From the NCBI GenBank assembly GCA_030596395.1, contig JAUVKF010000017.1, positions 1 to 49,014 on the forward strand: DNA of 49,014 nt, given 5' to 3'. A program made the position numbers and the translations under genes. Below, one piece after another: positions 16,649-25,804 of this stretch (within the stretch, counting starts at the first letter, position 1; each line of letters starts with the position of its first letter). The notes beneath the pieces were generated by a model that did no database searches, was not told the DNA's origin, and saw only the letters and a program-made list of their open reading frames with translations. This DNA comes from Chlorobiota bacterium. GTDB lineage: Bacteria; Bacteroidota; Bacteroidia; Bacteroidales; F082.

Positions 16649-17170
16649 TTATTCGTCTGACATCAGAATGTCGGTGTAAAGTTTGTAATTTTCCTGATCA
16701 AAACAAACAAAATATATTGTTTTAAAAAATTCATTTTCTCTTATACAATCCTGAACTGCATCAATGGCAATTTCTGCAGCCTGTTTTTTTGGAAAGCCAT
16801 AAATTCCGGTACTGATATTTGGAAAAGCAATGGTAGTACAATTGTTGTCAACCGCAATTTTTAAACTGGAGATGTAACAACTTTTAAGCAAGTCTGTTTC
16901 ATTATTATTTCCTCCTCTCCAAACCGGGCCAACTGTATGGATTACATATTTCGCAGGCAAATGATATCCTTTAGTCAGTTTTGCTGATCCTGTCGGGCAT
17001 CCATTTAAGGTTTTACATTCCTCAAGCAATTGCAGGCCGGCAGCCCGGTGAATCGCACCGTCAACCCCACCACCACCAAGAAGCCGGCTGTTGGCCGCAT
17101 TCACGATGGCGTCAACTTCCATTTTAGTGATATCATCCCTGGTCAGGATGATCCGTTTTTCGCTCATCAT
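16649..17170 (-). CDS. Macrodomain protein, O-acetyl-ADP-ribose deacetylase (YmdB-like)
   Basis: A 173-residue single macrodomain. IVNAANSRLLGGGGVDGAIHRAAG and the later ISTGIYGFPKKQAA are the two ADP-ribose-binding loops, with the Asn and Asp used by MacroD/YmdB enzymes to hydrolyse O-acetyl-ADP-ribose or mono-ADP-ribosyl groups. The start is 3 bases after the nfeD stop, so it is co-transcribed at the end of the lgt operon. Confidence 0.92.
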   Translation of the reverse strand: MMSEKRIILTRDDITKMEVDAIVNAANSRLLGGGGVDGAIHRAAGLQLLEECKTLNGCPTGSAKLTKGYHLPAKYVIHTVGPVWRGGNNNETDLLKSCYISSLKIAVDNNCTTIAFPNISTGIYGFPKKQAAEIAIDAVQDCIRENEFFKTIYFVCFDQENYKLYTDILMSDE

Positions 17171-17173
17171 TAA

Positions 17174-18541
17174 TCATGCTTTTTTTACAATGAGTTGAGA
17201 TGTTTGATAACCGACAACAATTATTTTTTCGTCTTGATCAATGTAACCGGTAATGGCAGTAGCATCATATAAATCGCCATCAATTTCAACTTTACCGGAA
17301 GGACGGAGGATAGTACGGGCAATTCCTTGCTTTTTGATCATGTTTTTGTATTCATCGGTTGCCGAAGTATAACCTTCACCGGCTTGTTGAGTTTTTGATA
17401 ATGCCAGTTTTCCTCCGATGGCATATTGGGTATTAAACAGCTGTTTTGTTAAAATAATCGACCCGAATATCGCCACCACGAAGGCAGTAACTACAATAAA
17501 GAAAGCCCTGACTAAATTTGAAAAGTCATAATCAAATGTTCCGGGGCCTATGTTCCCAACCATGCTAAGCGTCAATCCTGTTACCATCAGTATAATGCCA
17601 AGTATTCCTGCTACCCCAAAACCGGGTATAGCAAATATTTCGACTGTAATCAGAATAAGCCCAACGATAAAAATGAGTATTTCCCAGTGATTTGCAAGTC
17701 CTTCGAGATAAAGCGGTGCAAAATATAAAAGGGCGGCAATAATTGAAGCTGCAATGGGAAAACCTATTCCGGGTGTTTGTAACTCAAAATAGATACCGCC
17801 AATAATGATCATGATCAGTAAACCACTGACAACAGGATGGATGAGCCAGCCAATTATCTTATCCGTTGCAGTTAATTCATGTCTGATCAACTCATAGTCT
17901 TCAATACCAACATTTTCCAAGATTTCTGGTATATCTTCAGCTTCACCTTCACAAAATCCGAATTTGATTGCTTCAGAAACTGTGAAGGTAAGTACCTGAG
18001 TGGAGTCGCTGATACCCGGCACATAAATCCTGGGATCAACCATGGCCTGGGCAATTTCGGGGTCGCGGCCTTTGGCTTCAGCGGTAGCCCGCATCATCGA
18101 TCGCATATACGACTGGTATTTATCGGGCATTTGTTCACCTTCCTGATTTACAACCGTAGCAGCGCCGATCGAAGCGCCGGGAGCCATATAAATGCTGTCA
18201 CAAGCAATGGAAATAAGTGCACCTGCCGAGGCTGCGTTCTTATCAATAAAAACATAAACCGGGATATCTGTATCTAATATAATCGTTCTGATGGAATCAG
18301 CAGCATCAAGCATTCCACCGTAAGTGTTCATGTGAATGAGTATTATATCTGCGTCTTTTTCTTTTGCCTTCTCAATGGCATTTTTTGTAGTCCGCCAAAC
18401 AGGTGGGGCTATCATTTCTTTAATATCAAATACATACACTTTTAAAAGAGTGCTGTCGTTTGCAGATGCTACTCCTGAAGCGAACAGGAAAACGGCAATT
18501 AGAATAAAGGCGATGATATTTGATGTATTCTGGATTTTCAT
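17174..18541 (-). CDS. NfeD-family membrane-bound ClpP-class serine protease
   Basis: A 455-residue long-form NfeD. A signal segment (11-28) leads into a SDE/ClpP-like protease domain with IHMNTYGGML, the nucleophile Ser106 in KNAASAGALI and a candidate general-base Lys141 (MPDKYQSY), as in the Ser-Lys dyad of the 1510-N proteases. Four or five membrane helices follow (about 230-375). The C-terminal OB-fold (about 395-455) has GIARTILRPSGKVEIDG. Long NfeD proteins are thought to process stomatin-like membrane partners; no stomatin gene is next to it here. The start overlaps the DUF2061 stop by 4 bases. Confidence 0.92.
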   Translation of the reverse strand: MKIQNTSNIIAFILIAVFLFASGVASANDSTLLKVYVFDIKEMIAPPVWRTTKNAIEKAKEKDADIILIHMNTYGGMLDAADSIRTIILDTDIPVYVFIDKNAASAGALISIACDSIYMAPGASIGAATVVNQEGEQMPDKYQSYMRSMMRATAEAKGRDPEIAQAMVDPRIYVPGISDSTQVLTFTVSEAIKFGFCEGEAEDIPEILENVGIEDYELIRHELTATDKIIGWLIHPVVSGLLIMIIIGGIYFELQTPGIGFPIAASIIAALLYFAPLYLEGLANHWEILIFIVGLILITVEIFAIPGFGVAGILGIILMVTGLTLSMVGNIGPGTFDYDFSNLVRAFFIVVTAFVVAIFGSIILTKQLFNTQYAIGGKLALSKTQQAGEGYTSATDEYKNMIKKQGIARTILRPSGKVEIDGDLYDATAITGYIDQDEKIIVVGYQTSQLIVKKA

Positions 18542-18864
18542 TTTTTTGAAATATTGATTTTCTGTTGTTCATGCATTTTTCGATACAGGCTCCTCCATGC
18601 CCTTTGCCGCCAGGTTTTACCCCACTGTATATTTGTCCATAGACGTTCATGCAGGTAATACAGTATCAGTTTTGCGATAATATCAACACCAGTAATTATC
18701 GCAACCGCACCGAGAATCTCGCCAAATGCAGTTTCTGTTGCCTGGGTAAATATGGTAAAGCTAATTATAAAGGTACTTCCTGATGCCACTAACCGCCAGC
18801 TTAATGCCTTTAGGATGCTTCGTTGCGGACTGTCTTTATTTACTTTTTTTTTCTTGGCACTCAT
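18538..18864 (-). CDS. DUF2061 membrane protein
   Basis: A 108-residue protein with the DUF2061 pattern: SILKALSWRLVASGSTFIISF, a second hydrophobic segment (EILGAVAIITGVDIIAKLILYY) and YYLHERLWTNIQWG. The family has two membrane helices and no established function. Elsewhere it is often seen near sulfate-assimilation genes, which are absent here. The N-terminus is strongly basic (SAKKKKVNK). It is translationally coupled to nfeD. Confidence 0.85.
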   Translation of the reverse strand: MSAKKKKVNKDSPQRSILKALSWRLVASGSTFIISFTIFTQATETAFGEILGAVAIITGVDIIAKLILYYLHERLWTNIQWGKTWRQRAWRSLYRKMHEQQKINISKK

Positions 18865-18918
18865 AAATGTTGATTTTTTTTAAGTAATTATACAATAATA
18901 CAAAATTGAATGCAGATT

Positions 18919-19722
18919 TCAACCTGGTAATTCATTGAAATGACTTTGGAGTTGTTTTAAAAACTTGTCATGCAGCTTTGCATTCGAGGCAACTATCTGA
19001 CGTCCAAATAAAAAATCTCCGGAATTTGAAAAATCTGTCACGCTGCCTCCCGATTCATTTACAATAAGCGAACCGGCAGCAACATCCCAGGGATTCAGAC
19101 CATATTCAAAAAACACATCAAATCTGCCACAGGCAATATAGGCCAGGTCAACTGCTGCTGAACCCAAACGCCGAATGCCCCTGGTAGATTTGATCATTTC
19201 TTCCAGTAAACCCATATATGGTTCCAATAAGGAGTAATCAGAATATGGAAACCCCGTGGCCATTAATGCGTCATCAAAAACAGAAGTTTGAGAAACTTTT
19301 ATTCGGTTCCCATTTAAAAATGAGTGGCCGCCTTTCCAGGCATAAAAACACTCATCGCGGGAAATTTCGTAAACCGCACCCGATAATAAATCACTTTTAT
19401 CCGCCAGGGCGATAGAAACCGAGAAAACAGGAACACCATGAATGAAGTTGGTTGTTCCATCCAGCGGATCAATGATCCAGTTGTATTGTTCGCTTTGCTT
19501 TACCGACTGGTTTTCCTCTGCAATAAAACCTGCTTCCGGTAATATCTTATTCAACTCACTTATAATCTTTTTCTCCGATTCTCTATCAACAAATGTTACC
19601 AGGTCATGAACTCCTTTATGCTGAATATCATCATTTGAGAGCATACTAAGCTGGTCTTTTATATATGAGCCAACCGTTTTTGCTAAATCAGTAACCTGGA
19701 GTGTTATTTTTTCGAGGTTCAT
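18919..19722 (-). CDS. suhB: Inositol monophosphatase family protein
   Basis: A 267-residue member of the Mg-dependent, lithium-sensitive phosphatase fold. The first metal site lies in EENQS and WIIDPLDGTTNFIHG, and the second signature is NPWDVAAGSLIVNESGG. Length and motifs fit SuhB/IMPase, which dephosphorylates inositol 1-phosphate and similar sugar phosphates. SuhB can also act in rRNA antitermination, which cannot be read from the sequence. The start overlaps the lgt stop by 4 bases. The symbol is assigned by family resemblance. Confidence 0.88.
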   Translation of the reverse strand: MNLEKITLQVTDLAKTVGSYIKDQLSMLSNDDIQHKGVHDLVTFVDRESEKKIISELNKILPEAGFIAEENQSVKQSEQYNWIIDPLDGTTNFIHGVPVFSVSIALADKSDLLSGAVYEISRDECFYAWKGGHSFLNGNRIKVSQTSVFDDALMATGFPYSDYSLLEPYMGLLEEMIKSTRGIRRLGSAAVDLAYIACGRFDVFFEYGLNPWDVAAGSLIVNESGGSVTDFSNSGDFLFGRQIVASNAKLHDKFLKQLQSHFNELPG

Positions 19723-20885
19723 AATTTTACAGGCTTTTTATAAGTCTTTAGTAATAACACCAACAGGACTACGCCAACAGTAAAAATTATCGTTGAAATC
19801 ACCTCGGCCTGCGTAACAGTCATTCCAAACAATTCAAACTCGGCATTAACCCTGATCTTTTCAATTAAAAACCTTTCAATTCCATTGAACATTAAATAGA
19901 TGGCAAAAAGTACTCCTGGTATCTTAATCCGTTTCCTTATCGACCACAAAAAGCCAAAAATGACCACCGTCATTAACGTTTCATAAACCGGTGTAGGAAA
20001 TACAGGATCAATTAGCTGAAAACAATGGGGTCCCTGGCATCCGGGAATTAAAGCACCTTCATTCAGTATATTGTGCGGGTAATTGTACGACCACAGCCAG
20101 TCGGGAAGAAACTCAAGCCATGATGGTTTAGGCTGCAAATTAACTATTCCCCAATCACCATCACCTGATACCTGGCACCCAATTCTTCCAATACCATACG
20201 ACAGGATTAAAGGTGGCCCTACAGCATCAGATAAATGCCTCCAGGAGATATTTTTGATTTTGGCATAATATGCACATGAAAAAAAAGCAGTGATTAGCCC
20301 TCCATAAAAGGTGAGGCCGCTAAACGAGAGGAGGGAACCTAGCGGATCGCTGATAAATTCGTCCCAATATTCAAACCAGTGAAACACTTTCGCCCCAATA
20401 ATGCTTGTAATTACAGCAATAAAAAGAATTGGGAGCGCTTGCTCCCTAGCATGGACAATAACTTCTTCCTTAACCGGTTGATCGAGCTTGCTTTTATTTT
20501 TAGTGTAGTAGAAATAAAAGGTGTACAGGATAGCCAATAAAAAACCAATTAACCATGAACCATCCGTTGAAAAAACATACTCCTGAGGATTAGCAGCGAA
20601 TCGTTGATAATCCAAAATAAAGCCTCCAATTTTAAAGCCAATTAGTAAGCTGAACACAAAAGTTGTAACAAGTTGTAATATGGATGCCGGTTCACCTCTG
20701 GTAATTTTTTTAGTGGTAGGGTTTATCAATCCTTCTTTTTCTTTTCGATCTAACTCCCTGTACAACAAATAGGAACCGGTTACAAATGCCATCGCCAGAA
20801 AGAAGCCGTAACTCTGGATTGGTAAGGTGATATCTGTTCCTAAAAGATCGTTGATCAGGTCACTCAGTCGTGGATACATAAGCAA
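19719..20885 (-). CDS. lgt: Phosphatidylglycerol-prolipoprotein diacylglyceryl transferase
   Basis: Lgt transfers diacylglycerol from phosphatidylglycerol to the lipobox Cys of prolipoproteins in the inner membrane. The protein has 388 residues, about 100 more than the E. coli enzyme; the extra length is in the cytoplasmic/periplasmic loops (about 60-75 and 130-150). The family signature is present as GIGRIGCQVSGDGDWG, together with the N-terminal IQSYGFFLAMAF and FYGGLITAF. At least seven hydrophobic helices are visible. It is the first gene of a five-gene minus-strand cluster (lgt, suhB, DUF2061, nfeD, macrodomain). Confidence 0.93.
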   Translation of the reverse strand: MLMYPRLSDLINDLLGTDITLPIQSYGFFLAMAFVTGSYLLYRELDRKEKEGLINPTTKKITRGEPASILQLVTTFVFSLLIGFKIGGFILDYQRFAANPQEYVFSTDGSWLIGFLLAILYTFYFYYTKNKSKLDQPVKEEVIVHAREQALPILFIAVITSIIGAKVFHWFEYWDEFISDPLGSLLSFSGLTFYGGLITAFFSCAYYAKIKNISWRHLSDAVGPPLILSYGIGRIGCQVSGDGDWGIVNLQPKPSWLEFLPDWLWSYNYPHNILNEGALIPGCQGPHCFQLIDPVFPTPVYETLMTVVIFGFLWSIRKRIKIPGVLFAIYLMFNGIERFLIEKIRVNAEFELFGMTVTQAEVISTIIFTVGVVLLVLLLKTYKKPVKL

Positions 20886-20916
20886 AATAAATGAGGTGCT
20901 AAAAATAATCTTTTAA

Positions 20917-21087
20917 GAGACTGCTTGGATTTTATTTTTAGAATTTATTATGATGTATTTTTTGTCAGATAGAGGCGTTTTTGAGACGCATAGCCATAGC
21001 TAGCGGTCGAAAAAATAACGATAAGATGGCTAAAAAGACACTTAAGAAAACTGAAGGATAAATTCCAAACTGTCTCTAAGCAGTCTC
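20917..21087. repeat. Inverted-repeat element overlapping the end of the EamA gene
   Basis: A 171-bp element with GAGACTGCTT (20917-20926) and its complement (21078-21087) as outer arms, plus weaker similarity further in (GGA..TTTTA / TTTGGAATTTA). The interior is non-coding. The right end supplies the last codons (Glu-Thr-Ala) and TAG stop of the transporter gene that ends at 21076, so the element seems to have landed in or replaced the original 3' end. Confidence 0.6.
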
Positions 21088-22002
21088 ATTTATTTTTTTA
21101 GTCTGTTTTTGCGAAGATATTTGCTGCACTACAATACCTGTAATAATAATTGCCAGGCCAATTACTGTAGTCAGATGGATTTGCTCGCCAACAGCATACC
21201 TGATGATAAACAGGGCGATAAAAGGCGAAAGGTAAACCAGGTTGCTCACTTTTGCTGTATCAGATGAATATTGCAGGGCTTTGAGCCAAACCACAAATGT
21301 TATACTCATTTCAAACAGGCCGATATAAATTACACCGGGAAACGCTTTAGATGATGGGATTTCAATATTTCGGTGAACCAATAATATGTATATCAATATA
21401 TAAACGAATCCAAAACAAAGATTTAGTAATATTTTTCCGGTTTCTTCCCTTTTGTCTTTCATGTTCAATATCCAATATATCGCCCAGAAAAATGCGCTGC
21501 CAACAGCCAAAATAACTCCGAGGGGATTTATAATTTTTAGTTGCTGAAAATCACCCTGTGTGCTTATTACTACCAGACCAATAAAACTGATAAAGATGGC
21601 GATAATACTCATGGTTTTGATTCTCTGGCCCAGGAAAGGGATTGATAAAAGAACGAGTGCGATGGGCCAGAAATAATTTAATGTCCCTGCTATTTGCGCT
21701 TCAAGCAGTTCATATGCTTTGAAAAGAACTATGTAATACAGGAATGGATTAAATAAGCCCATTACAGCTGATGACAAATAGTCTTTTCTACTTAACTTTT
21801 TGAGTTTTATTCTGTTTTTACTGATTATGTTGATGATACCAAGGGCAATAATACCAAACAGAGAAGCCCAGAACAACATCTGATCAAAAGAGATATGCCT
21901 CAGCGTGAGCTTAAAAGCCGAACTCATGGTCGACCAGAAGATTACAGCAATTATCGCCAGTAAATACGCTTTCTGCTGTTTGCTTAAGTTATCTGCTTTC
22001 AA
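21076..22002 (-). CDS. EamA/DMT-superfamily transporter
   Basis: A 308-residue inner-membrane protein with about ten hydrophobic helices in two EamA repeats (AIIAVIFWSTMSSAFK at the start; LGVILAVGSAFFWAIYWIL in the second half). The drug/metabolite transporter superfamily exports metabolites, including amino acids; the substrate cannot be predicted. The final residues NETA and the stop derive from the terminal repeat of the adjacent element, which may have altered the original C-terminus slightly. It follows the DASS gene by 19 bases on the same strand. Confidence 0.88.
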   Translation of the reverse strand: MKADNLSKQQKAYLLAIIAVIFWSTMSSAFKLTLRHISFDQMLFWASLFGIIALGIINIISKNRIKLKKLSRKDYLSSAVMGLFNPFLYYIVLFKAYELLEAQIAGTLNYFWPIALVLLSIPFLGQRIKTMSIIAIFISFIGLVVISTQGDFQQLKIINPLGVILAVGSAFFWAIYWILNMKDKREETGKILLNLCFGFVYILIYILLVHRNIEIPSSKAFPGVIYIGLFEMSITFVVWLKALQYSSDTAKVSNLVYLSPFIALFIIRYAVGEQIHLTTVIGLAIIITGIVVQQISSQKQTKKINETA

Positions 22003-22021
22003 ATTGTGTTAGTACATTAAA

Positions 22022-23551
22022 TTATTCAAGAAACGCCCAGTCGGGTAATACAAAAGGATCAATTCCAAAAACTATTGCTCCCCAGAAATATGTCATAAAT
22101 GTTATGATAATGGCGCCGATAATATTGAGAATAAATCCTGTTTTAGCCATCTGTATTATTTTTAACCGTTTCGAACCAAATACAATCGCATTGGGCGGTG
22201 TAGCCACCGGTAGCATAAATGCCATAGAAGCACTAACAGTGGCAGGTAACATAAATAATAACGGATGTACATGGATACTCACCGAGAGACCGGCCAGTAT
22301 CGGAAGAAGCATCTCAGTAGTTGCAGTATTGGAGGTTAATTCAGTTAGGAAAGTCATGCCCAGGGCAATAACAATTATCATTATCAGAGGATGTAAGCCG
22401 GCAACACTAATCATTTGCTCACCAAACCAAATCGATAAGCCCGACTCTTTAAAGGCGCTGGCTAATGCAAAACCGCCACCAAATAGCAAGACAATCCCCC
22501 AAGGTATATCCTTTGCCGTTTTCCAGTCCATTAAGGAGCTACCGGTTTTTTCCTTTGAAGGGATGATGAAAAGTAATATTGCCATTGCAATTGCAACAGT
22601 ACCATCATTCAGATAATCAGGTTTATTGAATAAACTGCTCCATCCCGGCATGTGGAATCCCCCGATGTTGATATCCGCCCTTGTCAGCCAAAAAACAGCA
22701 AGTAAAACAAAGTCGATTAGAATAATTTTTTCTTCAAATGAAGTTTTTCCAAGCTCTGCATATTGCCTGCTGAAATCGATATCTTTCGATAATTTCCATG
22801 AAGTTTTCGGTTTGAAAACAAAATACAGGTAAAGCCAGACAATGATAAACATCAACAAACTAATCGGTATCGCAAATAAGAACCAGTCGGAAAAACTGAT
22901 ATCTGGCGCAGCCGGAAACATGATTTGAAAAATCCGGGCAAACGACAAATTGGGTGGGGTACCTACCAGAGTGGCAACACCACCTATCGAAGCACTGTAT
23001 GCTACACCGAGTAATAAACCAATGCTGTAACGATTTAGATCCTTTTTATCAACAAATTCTTCAAGCTTTGAAACAATCGAAAGCAAAATGGGAACCATCA
23101 TCATGGCAGTGGCCGTGTTGGATATCCACATGGAGAGAAATGCAGTGGCTATCATAAAACCGAGCAAAATCCTTGCCGGACTTGAACCGGTTATCATAAG
23201 GATTTTTAAGGCTATTCGCTTGTGTAAATTCCATTTCTGCATGGCCAATGCCACGATAAAGCCACCGATAAAAAGAAAAATCACATGGTTAAAATAAGTA
23301 GCCGAAACATCCTTCCCATTCATCACACCAAAAAGTGGAAATAAAACCACGGGCAATAGTGCAGTAACTGCCAACGGTACGATTTCGGTAATCCACCAGA
23401 TGGCCATCAGCAATGCAATAGCCAGGGTATAAGTAACTTCAGGTTTACCGGGTTGCAGATCAACAAAAATAGTGATCAGGAGAAATGCAAGCGGTGCGAT
23501 GATAAATCCAAAAATGTTTTTAACATTCAAGCTGATTTTTAGATTAATCAT
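22022..23551 (-). CDS. DASS-family (SLC13) sodium:dicarboxylate/sulfate symporter
   Basis: A 509-residue membrane protein with the DASS layout: AIALLMAIWWITEIVPLAVTALLP at the first scaffold region, SNTATAMMMVPIL (SNT motif 1), VGTPPNLSF in between, and the second-half SNTATTEMLLPIL with the TPPNAIVFGS loop. Both SNT sodium/carboxylate motifs are intact. It likely imports C4-dicarboxylates or similar anions with sodium. The EamA gene follows closely downstream. Confidence 0.92.
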   Translation of the reverse strand: MINLKISLNVKNIFGFIIAPLAFLLITIFVDLQPGKPEVTYTLAIALLMAIWWITEIVPLAVTALLPVVLFPLFGVMNGKDVSATYFNHVIFLFIGGFIVALAMQKWNLHKRIALKILMITGSSPARILLGFMIATAFLSMWISNTATAMMMVPILLSIVSKLEEFVDKKDLNRYSIGLLLGVAYSASIGGVATLVGTPPNLSFARIFQIMFPAAPDISFSDWFLFAIPISLLMFIIVWLYLYFVFKPKTSWKLSKDIDFSRQYAELGKTSFEEKIILIDFVLLAVFWLTRADINIGGFHMPGWSSLFNKPDYLNDGTVAIAMAILLFIIPSKEKTGSSLMDWKTAKDIPWGIVLLFGGGFALASAFKESGLSIWFGEQMISVAGLHPLIMIIVIALGMTFLTELTSNTATTEMLLPILAGLSVSIHVHPLLFMLPATVSASMAFMLPVATPPNAIVFGSKRLKIIQMAKTGFILNIIGAIIITFMTYFWGAIVFGIDPFVLPDWAFLE

Positions 23552-23663
23552 AAATACTGATCTTTATTCAAAGGAAAAGAATAGCGCAATTTAGTGAAAT
23601 TCAATATTGATTAAGTTATTTTCTTCTTTTAAAATTGGTTCTCTGATTATCGGATTCCTGTTA

Positions 23664-23852
23664 ACCAGTCCACAGTCTTCAGTCGGCAGTCTTCAGTCTC
23701 CAGTTCACAATTCTCAATTTCCCATTAACTATTAGCCAGTTCAAAGTCTCCAGTCACCAGCATCCAGTATCAAGTTACAAGTATCAAGTATCAAGTGACC
23801 AATTCTCAATTCCCATTAACTATTAACTATTCACCATTAACCAATAAGATTT
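23664..23852. repeat. Degenerate low-complexity repeat tract (CAGTCTTCAGTC / CAATTCTCAATT / ATTAACTATTAAC)
   Basis: Short units drift from CAGTCTTCAGTC/CAGTCTCCAGT to CAATTCTCAATTTCCCATTAACTATTA (twice, near 23707 and 23800) and AAGTATCAAGTATCAAGT. It is non-coding. It fills most of the gap between the DASS gene (minus) and carbamate kinase (plus), and an open frame that starts inside it at 23795 is not a real N-terminus. Similar tracts are familiar in Bacteroidota intergenic DNA. Confidence 0.65.
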
Positions 23853-23865
23853 TCGGAATTTATAT

Positions 23866-23873
23866 TAACTTTG
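23866..23873 (+). promoter_or_regulatory. -7 box of carbamate kinase promoter
   Basis: TAACTTTG matches TAnnTTTG and lies 38 bases before the ATG at 23912. No convincing -33 TTG was found at the usual distance. Confidence 0.5.
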
Positions 23874-23911
23874 CGATCCTTTTTATTTTTTGTACTAAAT
23901 ACACATTGATT

Positions 23912-24856
23912 ATGAGCAAGTTGGCTGTTGTAGCTTTAGGTGGAAATGCGATATTGCGAGCCGGGCAGGAAGGAACCATTGATGTTCAGGAAAAAAATGC
24001 CTATGCGGCAAGTTTAAACCTGATCAAACTAACTCAGCGTGGTTACAACATGGTGCTTACACATGGCAACGGGCCGCAGGTTGGGAATATCCTTCTGGCC
24101 AATACAGCAGGGAAAAAACAATTCGGTATTCCTGACATGCCACTTGATATTAGTGTTGCATATTCCCAGGGATTCATCGGCTATATCCTCGAACAACAAC
24201 TCCGAAATGTTTTAATGAATGAAGATCTTGACCGTGACATTATTTCAATTATCACACAGGTGCTCGTTAATAAAGATGATGAGGCTTTTAAGAACCCAAC
24301 TAAGCCTATTGGGCCATATTTTACAGAGGAGGAAGCGAAAACATTTGCCAAAGAAACAGACAACATATTTAAGGAAGATTCAGCCGGACGGGGCTGGAGA
24401 AAAGTTGTTGCATCTCCAACTCCGCTTGTTATATTCAACAGGGTTTCAATCGAAAAAATTGCCCGCGAAGGACACATCGTGATTGCTGTCGGGGGAGGAG
24501 GGGTGCCTTGCTATTATGTGGCTGAGAACAAACTTCAGGGCATTGATGCTGTTATTGATAAAGACCTTGCATCCGCATTGCTGGCACAACAAATCCGCGC
24601 AGATAAATTTTTCATTTTGACCGATGTGCCAAAAGTGTGTATCGAATTCAATACACCACAGGAAAAAACCATCGACAGGATGAATATTGCACAGGCGAAA
24701 AAGTATCTTGATGAAGGTCAATTTGGTGAAGGCAGCATGGCCCCAAAAATCAGGGCTGCAATACATTTTATCGAAAGAAGTGGAAAAGATACTATTGTCA
24801 CCGACACTAAACTCCTTGGTGTAGATAATGGAGGTACACGGATCACTATTGTGTAA
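23912..24856 (+). CDS. arcC: Carbamate kinase
   Basis: A 314-residue amino-acid-kinase-fold enzyme. The N-terminus KLAVVALGGNAIL, the motif LTHGNGPQVGNIL, the ATP/carbamate region VVASPTP and IAVGGGGVPCY, and the C-terminal GSMAPKIRAAI are all typical. It makes ATP from carbamoyl phosphate (or the reverse) in arginine, agmatine or allantoin fermentation. No arcA/argF partner is nearby, so the supply of carbamoyl phosphate is unknown. The start at 23912 (MSKLAVVALGGN) fits the family; the in-frame codon at 23795 lies in repeat DNA before the promoter. Confidence 0.95.
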   Translation: MSKLAVVALGGNAILRAGQEGTIDVQEKNAYAASLNLIKLTQRGYNMVLTHGNGPQVGNILLANTAGKKQFGIPDMPLDISVAYSQGFIGYILEQQLRNVLMNEDLDRDIISIITQVLVNKDDEAFKNPTKPIGPYFTEEEAKTFAKETDNIFKEDSAGRGWRKVVASPTPLVIFNRVSIEKIAREGHIVIAVGGGGVPCYYVAENKLQGIDAVIDKDLASALLAQQIRADKFFILTDVPKVCIEFNTPQEKTIDRMNIAQAKKYLDEGQFGEGSMAPKIRAAIHFIERSGKDTIVTDTKLLGVDNGGTRITIV

Positions 24857-25085
24857 TAGTCAACGTTAATAAGTTTTTATTACTTGATCAGAGAACAAAT
24901 CAATTCTTAACCAGCAAGTTATGAAGGTAGGTTTTAGAGGAAATATGGGTATATAGGTATAATGGTTTTAATGATCATATTCCCTTTATAACCTTATTCC
25001 CCTTATTTCCGCTTATTCTGGAATTCAATAATAATATCTGATTAGAAAGTTTCAGTGTTCATTTAGAACCGATTAGACACAGTTA

Positions 25086-25751
25086 TTATTCAGATTTTTC
25101 TTTTTCTTGTGATACCTTAACGTAGAAAGCTACCTTCTCGAGCGAAGTTAGCATATCATATTCCTCAAGATAAATATGATCAGGTACATTTACCGGTTTG
25201 GGGGTGAAATTTAAAATACCTTTAATACCTGCTTCAACGAGTTTTGCGGCAATATCTGTAGTATACGATCTGGGAACCGAAATAATGCCTATTTGGATAT
25301 TCTTTTCCCGAATCATTTTACTCAATCGCTCAATTGAATAACAGGGTATGTCTGCAACAACAGTTCCGATTTTATCGGGATTATTATCAAACCCAGCCAC
25401 AATGGCTAATTTGTGCCTTTTGCCTTTCACGTAGTTAACTAATGCTCTGCCGAGGTCGCCCATACCAACAATCGCAACATTCATTACCTCATGCGAATCA
25501 ATGATTGTGCTAATCAGATCAATCAATTCCTGAATATTATAACCTTTTCGCAAGGTACCTGAGTAGCCAATCAACATCAGGTCGCGTCGTACCTGAACCG
25601 GTGTAATATGCAGTATCCTGGCAATTTCGTGCGAAAAAATATGGGTTTTCCCCTCATCAAAGCAAAATAACAATGCCCTGCGATACTGGCTCAACCTTTC
25701 AATGGTTTTATGCGGTAAACTTTTTAAGATATTTTCTTCCTGGCTATTCAT
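25086..25751 (-). CDS. rex: Redox-sensing transcriptional repressor Rex
   Basis: A 221-residue Rex. The N-terminal winged helix (about 15-70) contains SHEIARILHITPVQVRRDLMLIGYSG, where the recognition helix and wing lie. The C-terminal Rossmann domain has GMGDLGRAL (96-104) for NAD(H), and the last helix is the domain-swapped one of Rex dimers. Rex represses fermentation and anaerobic respiration genes and lets go when NADH/NAD rises. Two 18-bp Rex-type palindromes flank its own promoter, so autoregulation is likely. Confidence 0.95.
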   Translation of the reverse strand: MNSQEENILKSLPHKTIERLSQYRRALLFCFDEGKTHIFSHEIARILHITPVQVRRDLMLIGYSGTLRKGYNIQELIDLISTIIDSHEVMNVAIVGMGDLGRALVNYVKGKRHKLAIVAGFDNNPDKIGTVVADIPCYSIERLSKMIREKNIQIGIISVPRSYTTDIAAKLVEAGIKGILNFTPKPVNVPDHIYLEEYDMLTSLEKVAFYVKVSQEKEKSE

Positions 25752-25768
25752 TGTTAATTAAATAACAA
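25751..25768. promoter_or_regulatory. Rex-type operator 1, overlapping the rex start codon
   Basis: TTGTTA-N6-TAACAA, a perfect 18-bp match to the TTGTTA/TAACAA variant of the Rex motif. It touches the first base of the rex ATG and lies just downstream of the -7 box, so bound Rex would block initiation. Confidence 0.7.
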
Positions 25769-25770
25769 TA

Positions 25771-25800
25771 CAAAAGTAATGGTAAAATTAATTTTTGCAA
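25771..25800 (-). promoter_or_regulatory. rex promoter (TTG-N19-TACTTTTG)
   Basis: On the minus strand TTG (25800-25798), 19 bases, then TACTTTTG (25778-25771). This is one of the best -33/-7 matches in the window, and it is sandwiched between two Rex-type operators. Confidence 0.75.
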
Positions 25801-25804
25801 GTAT

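Noticed and set aside
23795-23911. 39-codon N-terminal extension of carbamate kinase
   Set aside because: It is read through a low-complexity repeat tract and starts before the promoter; family homology starts at 23912.
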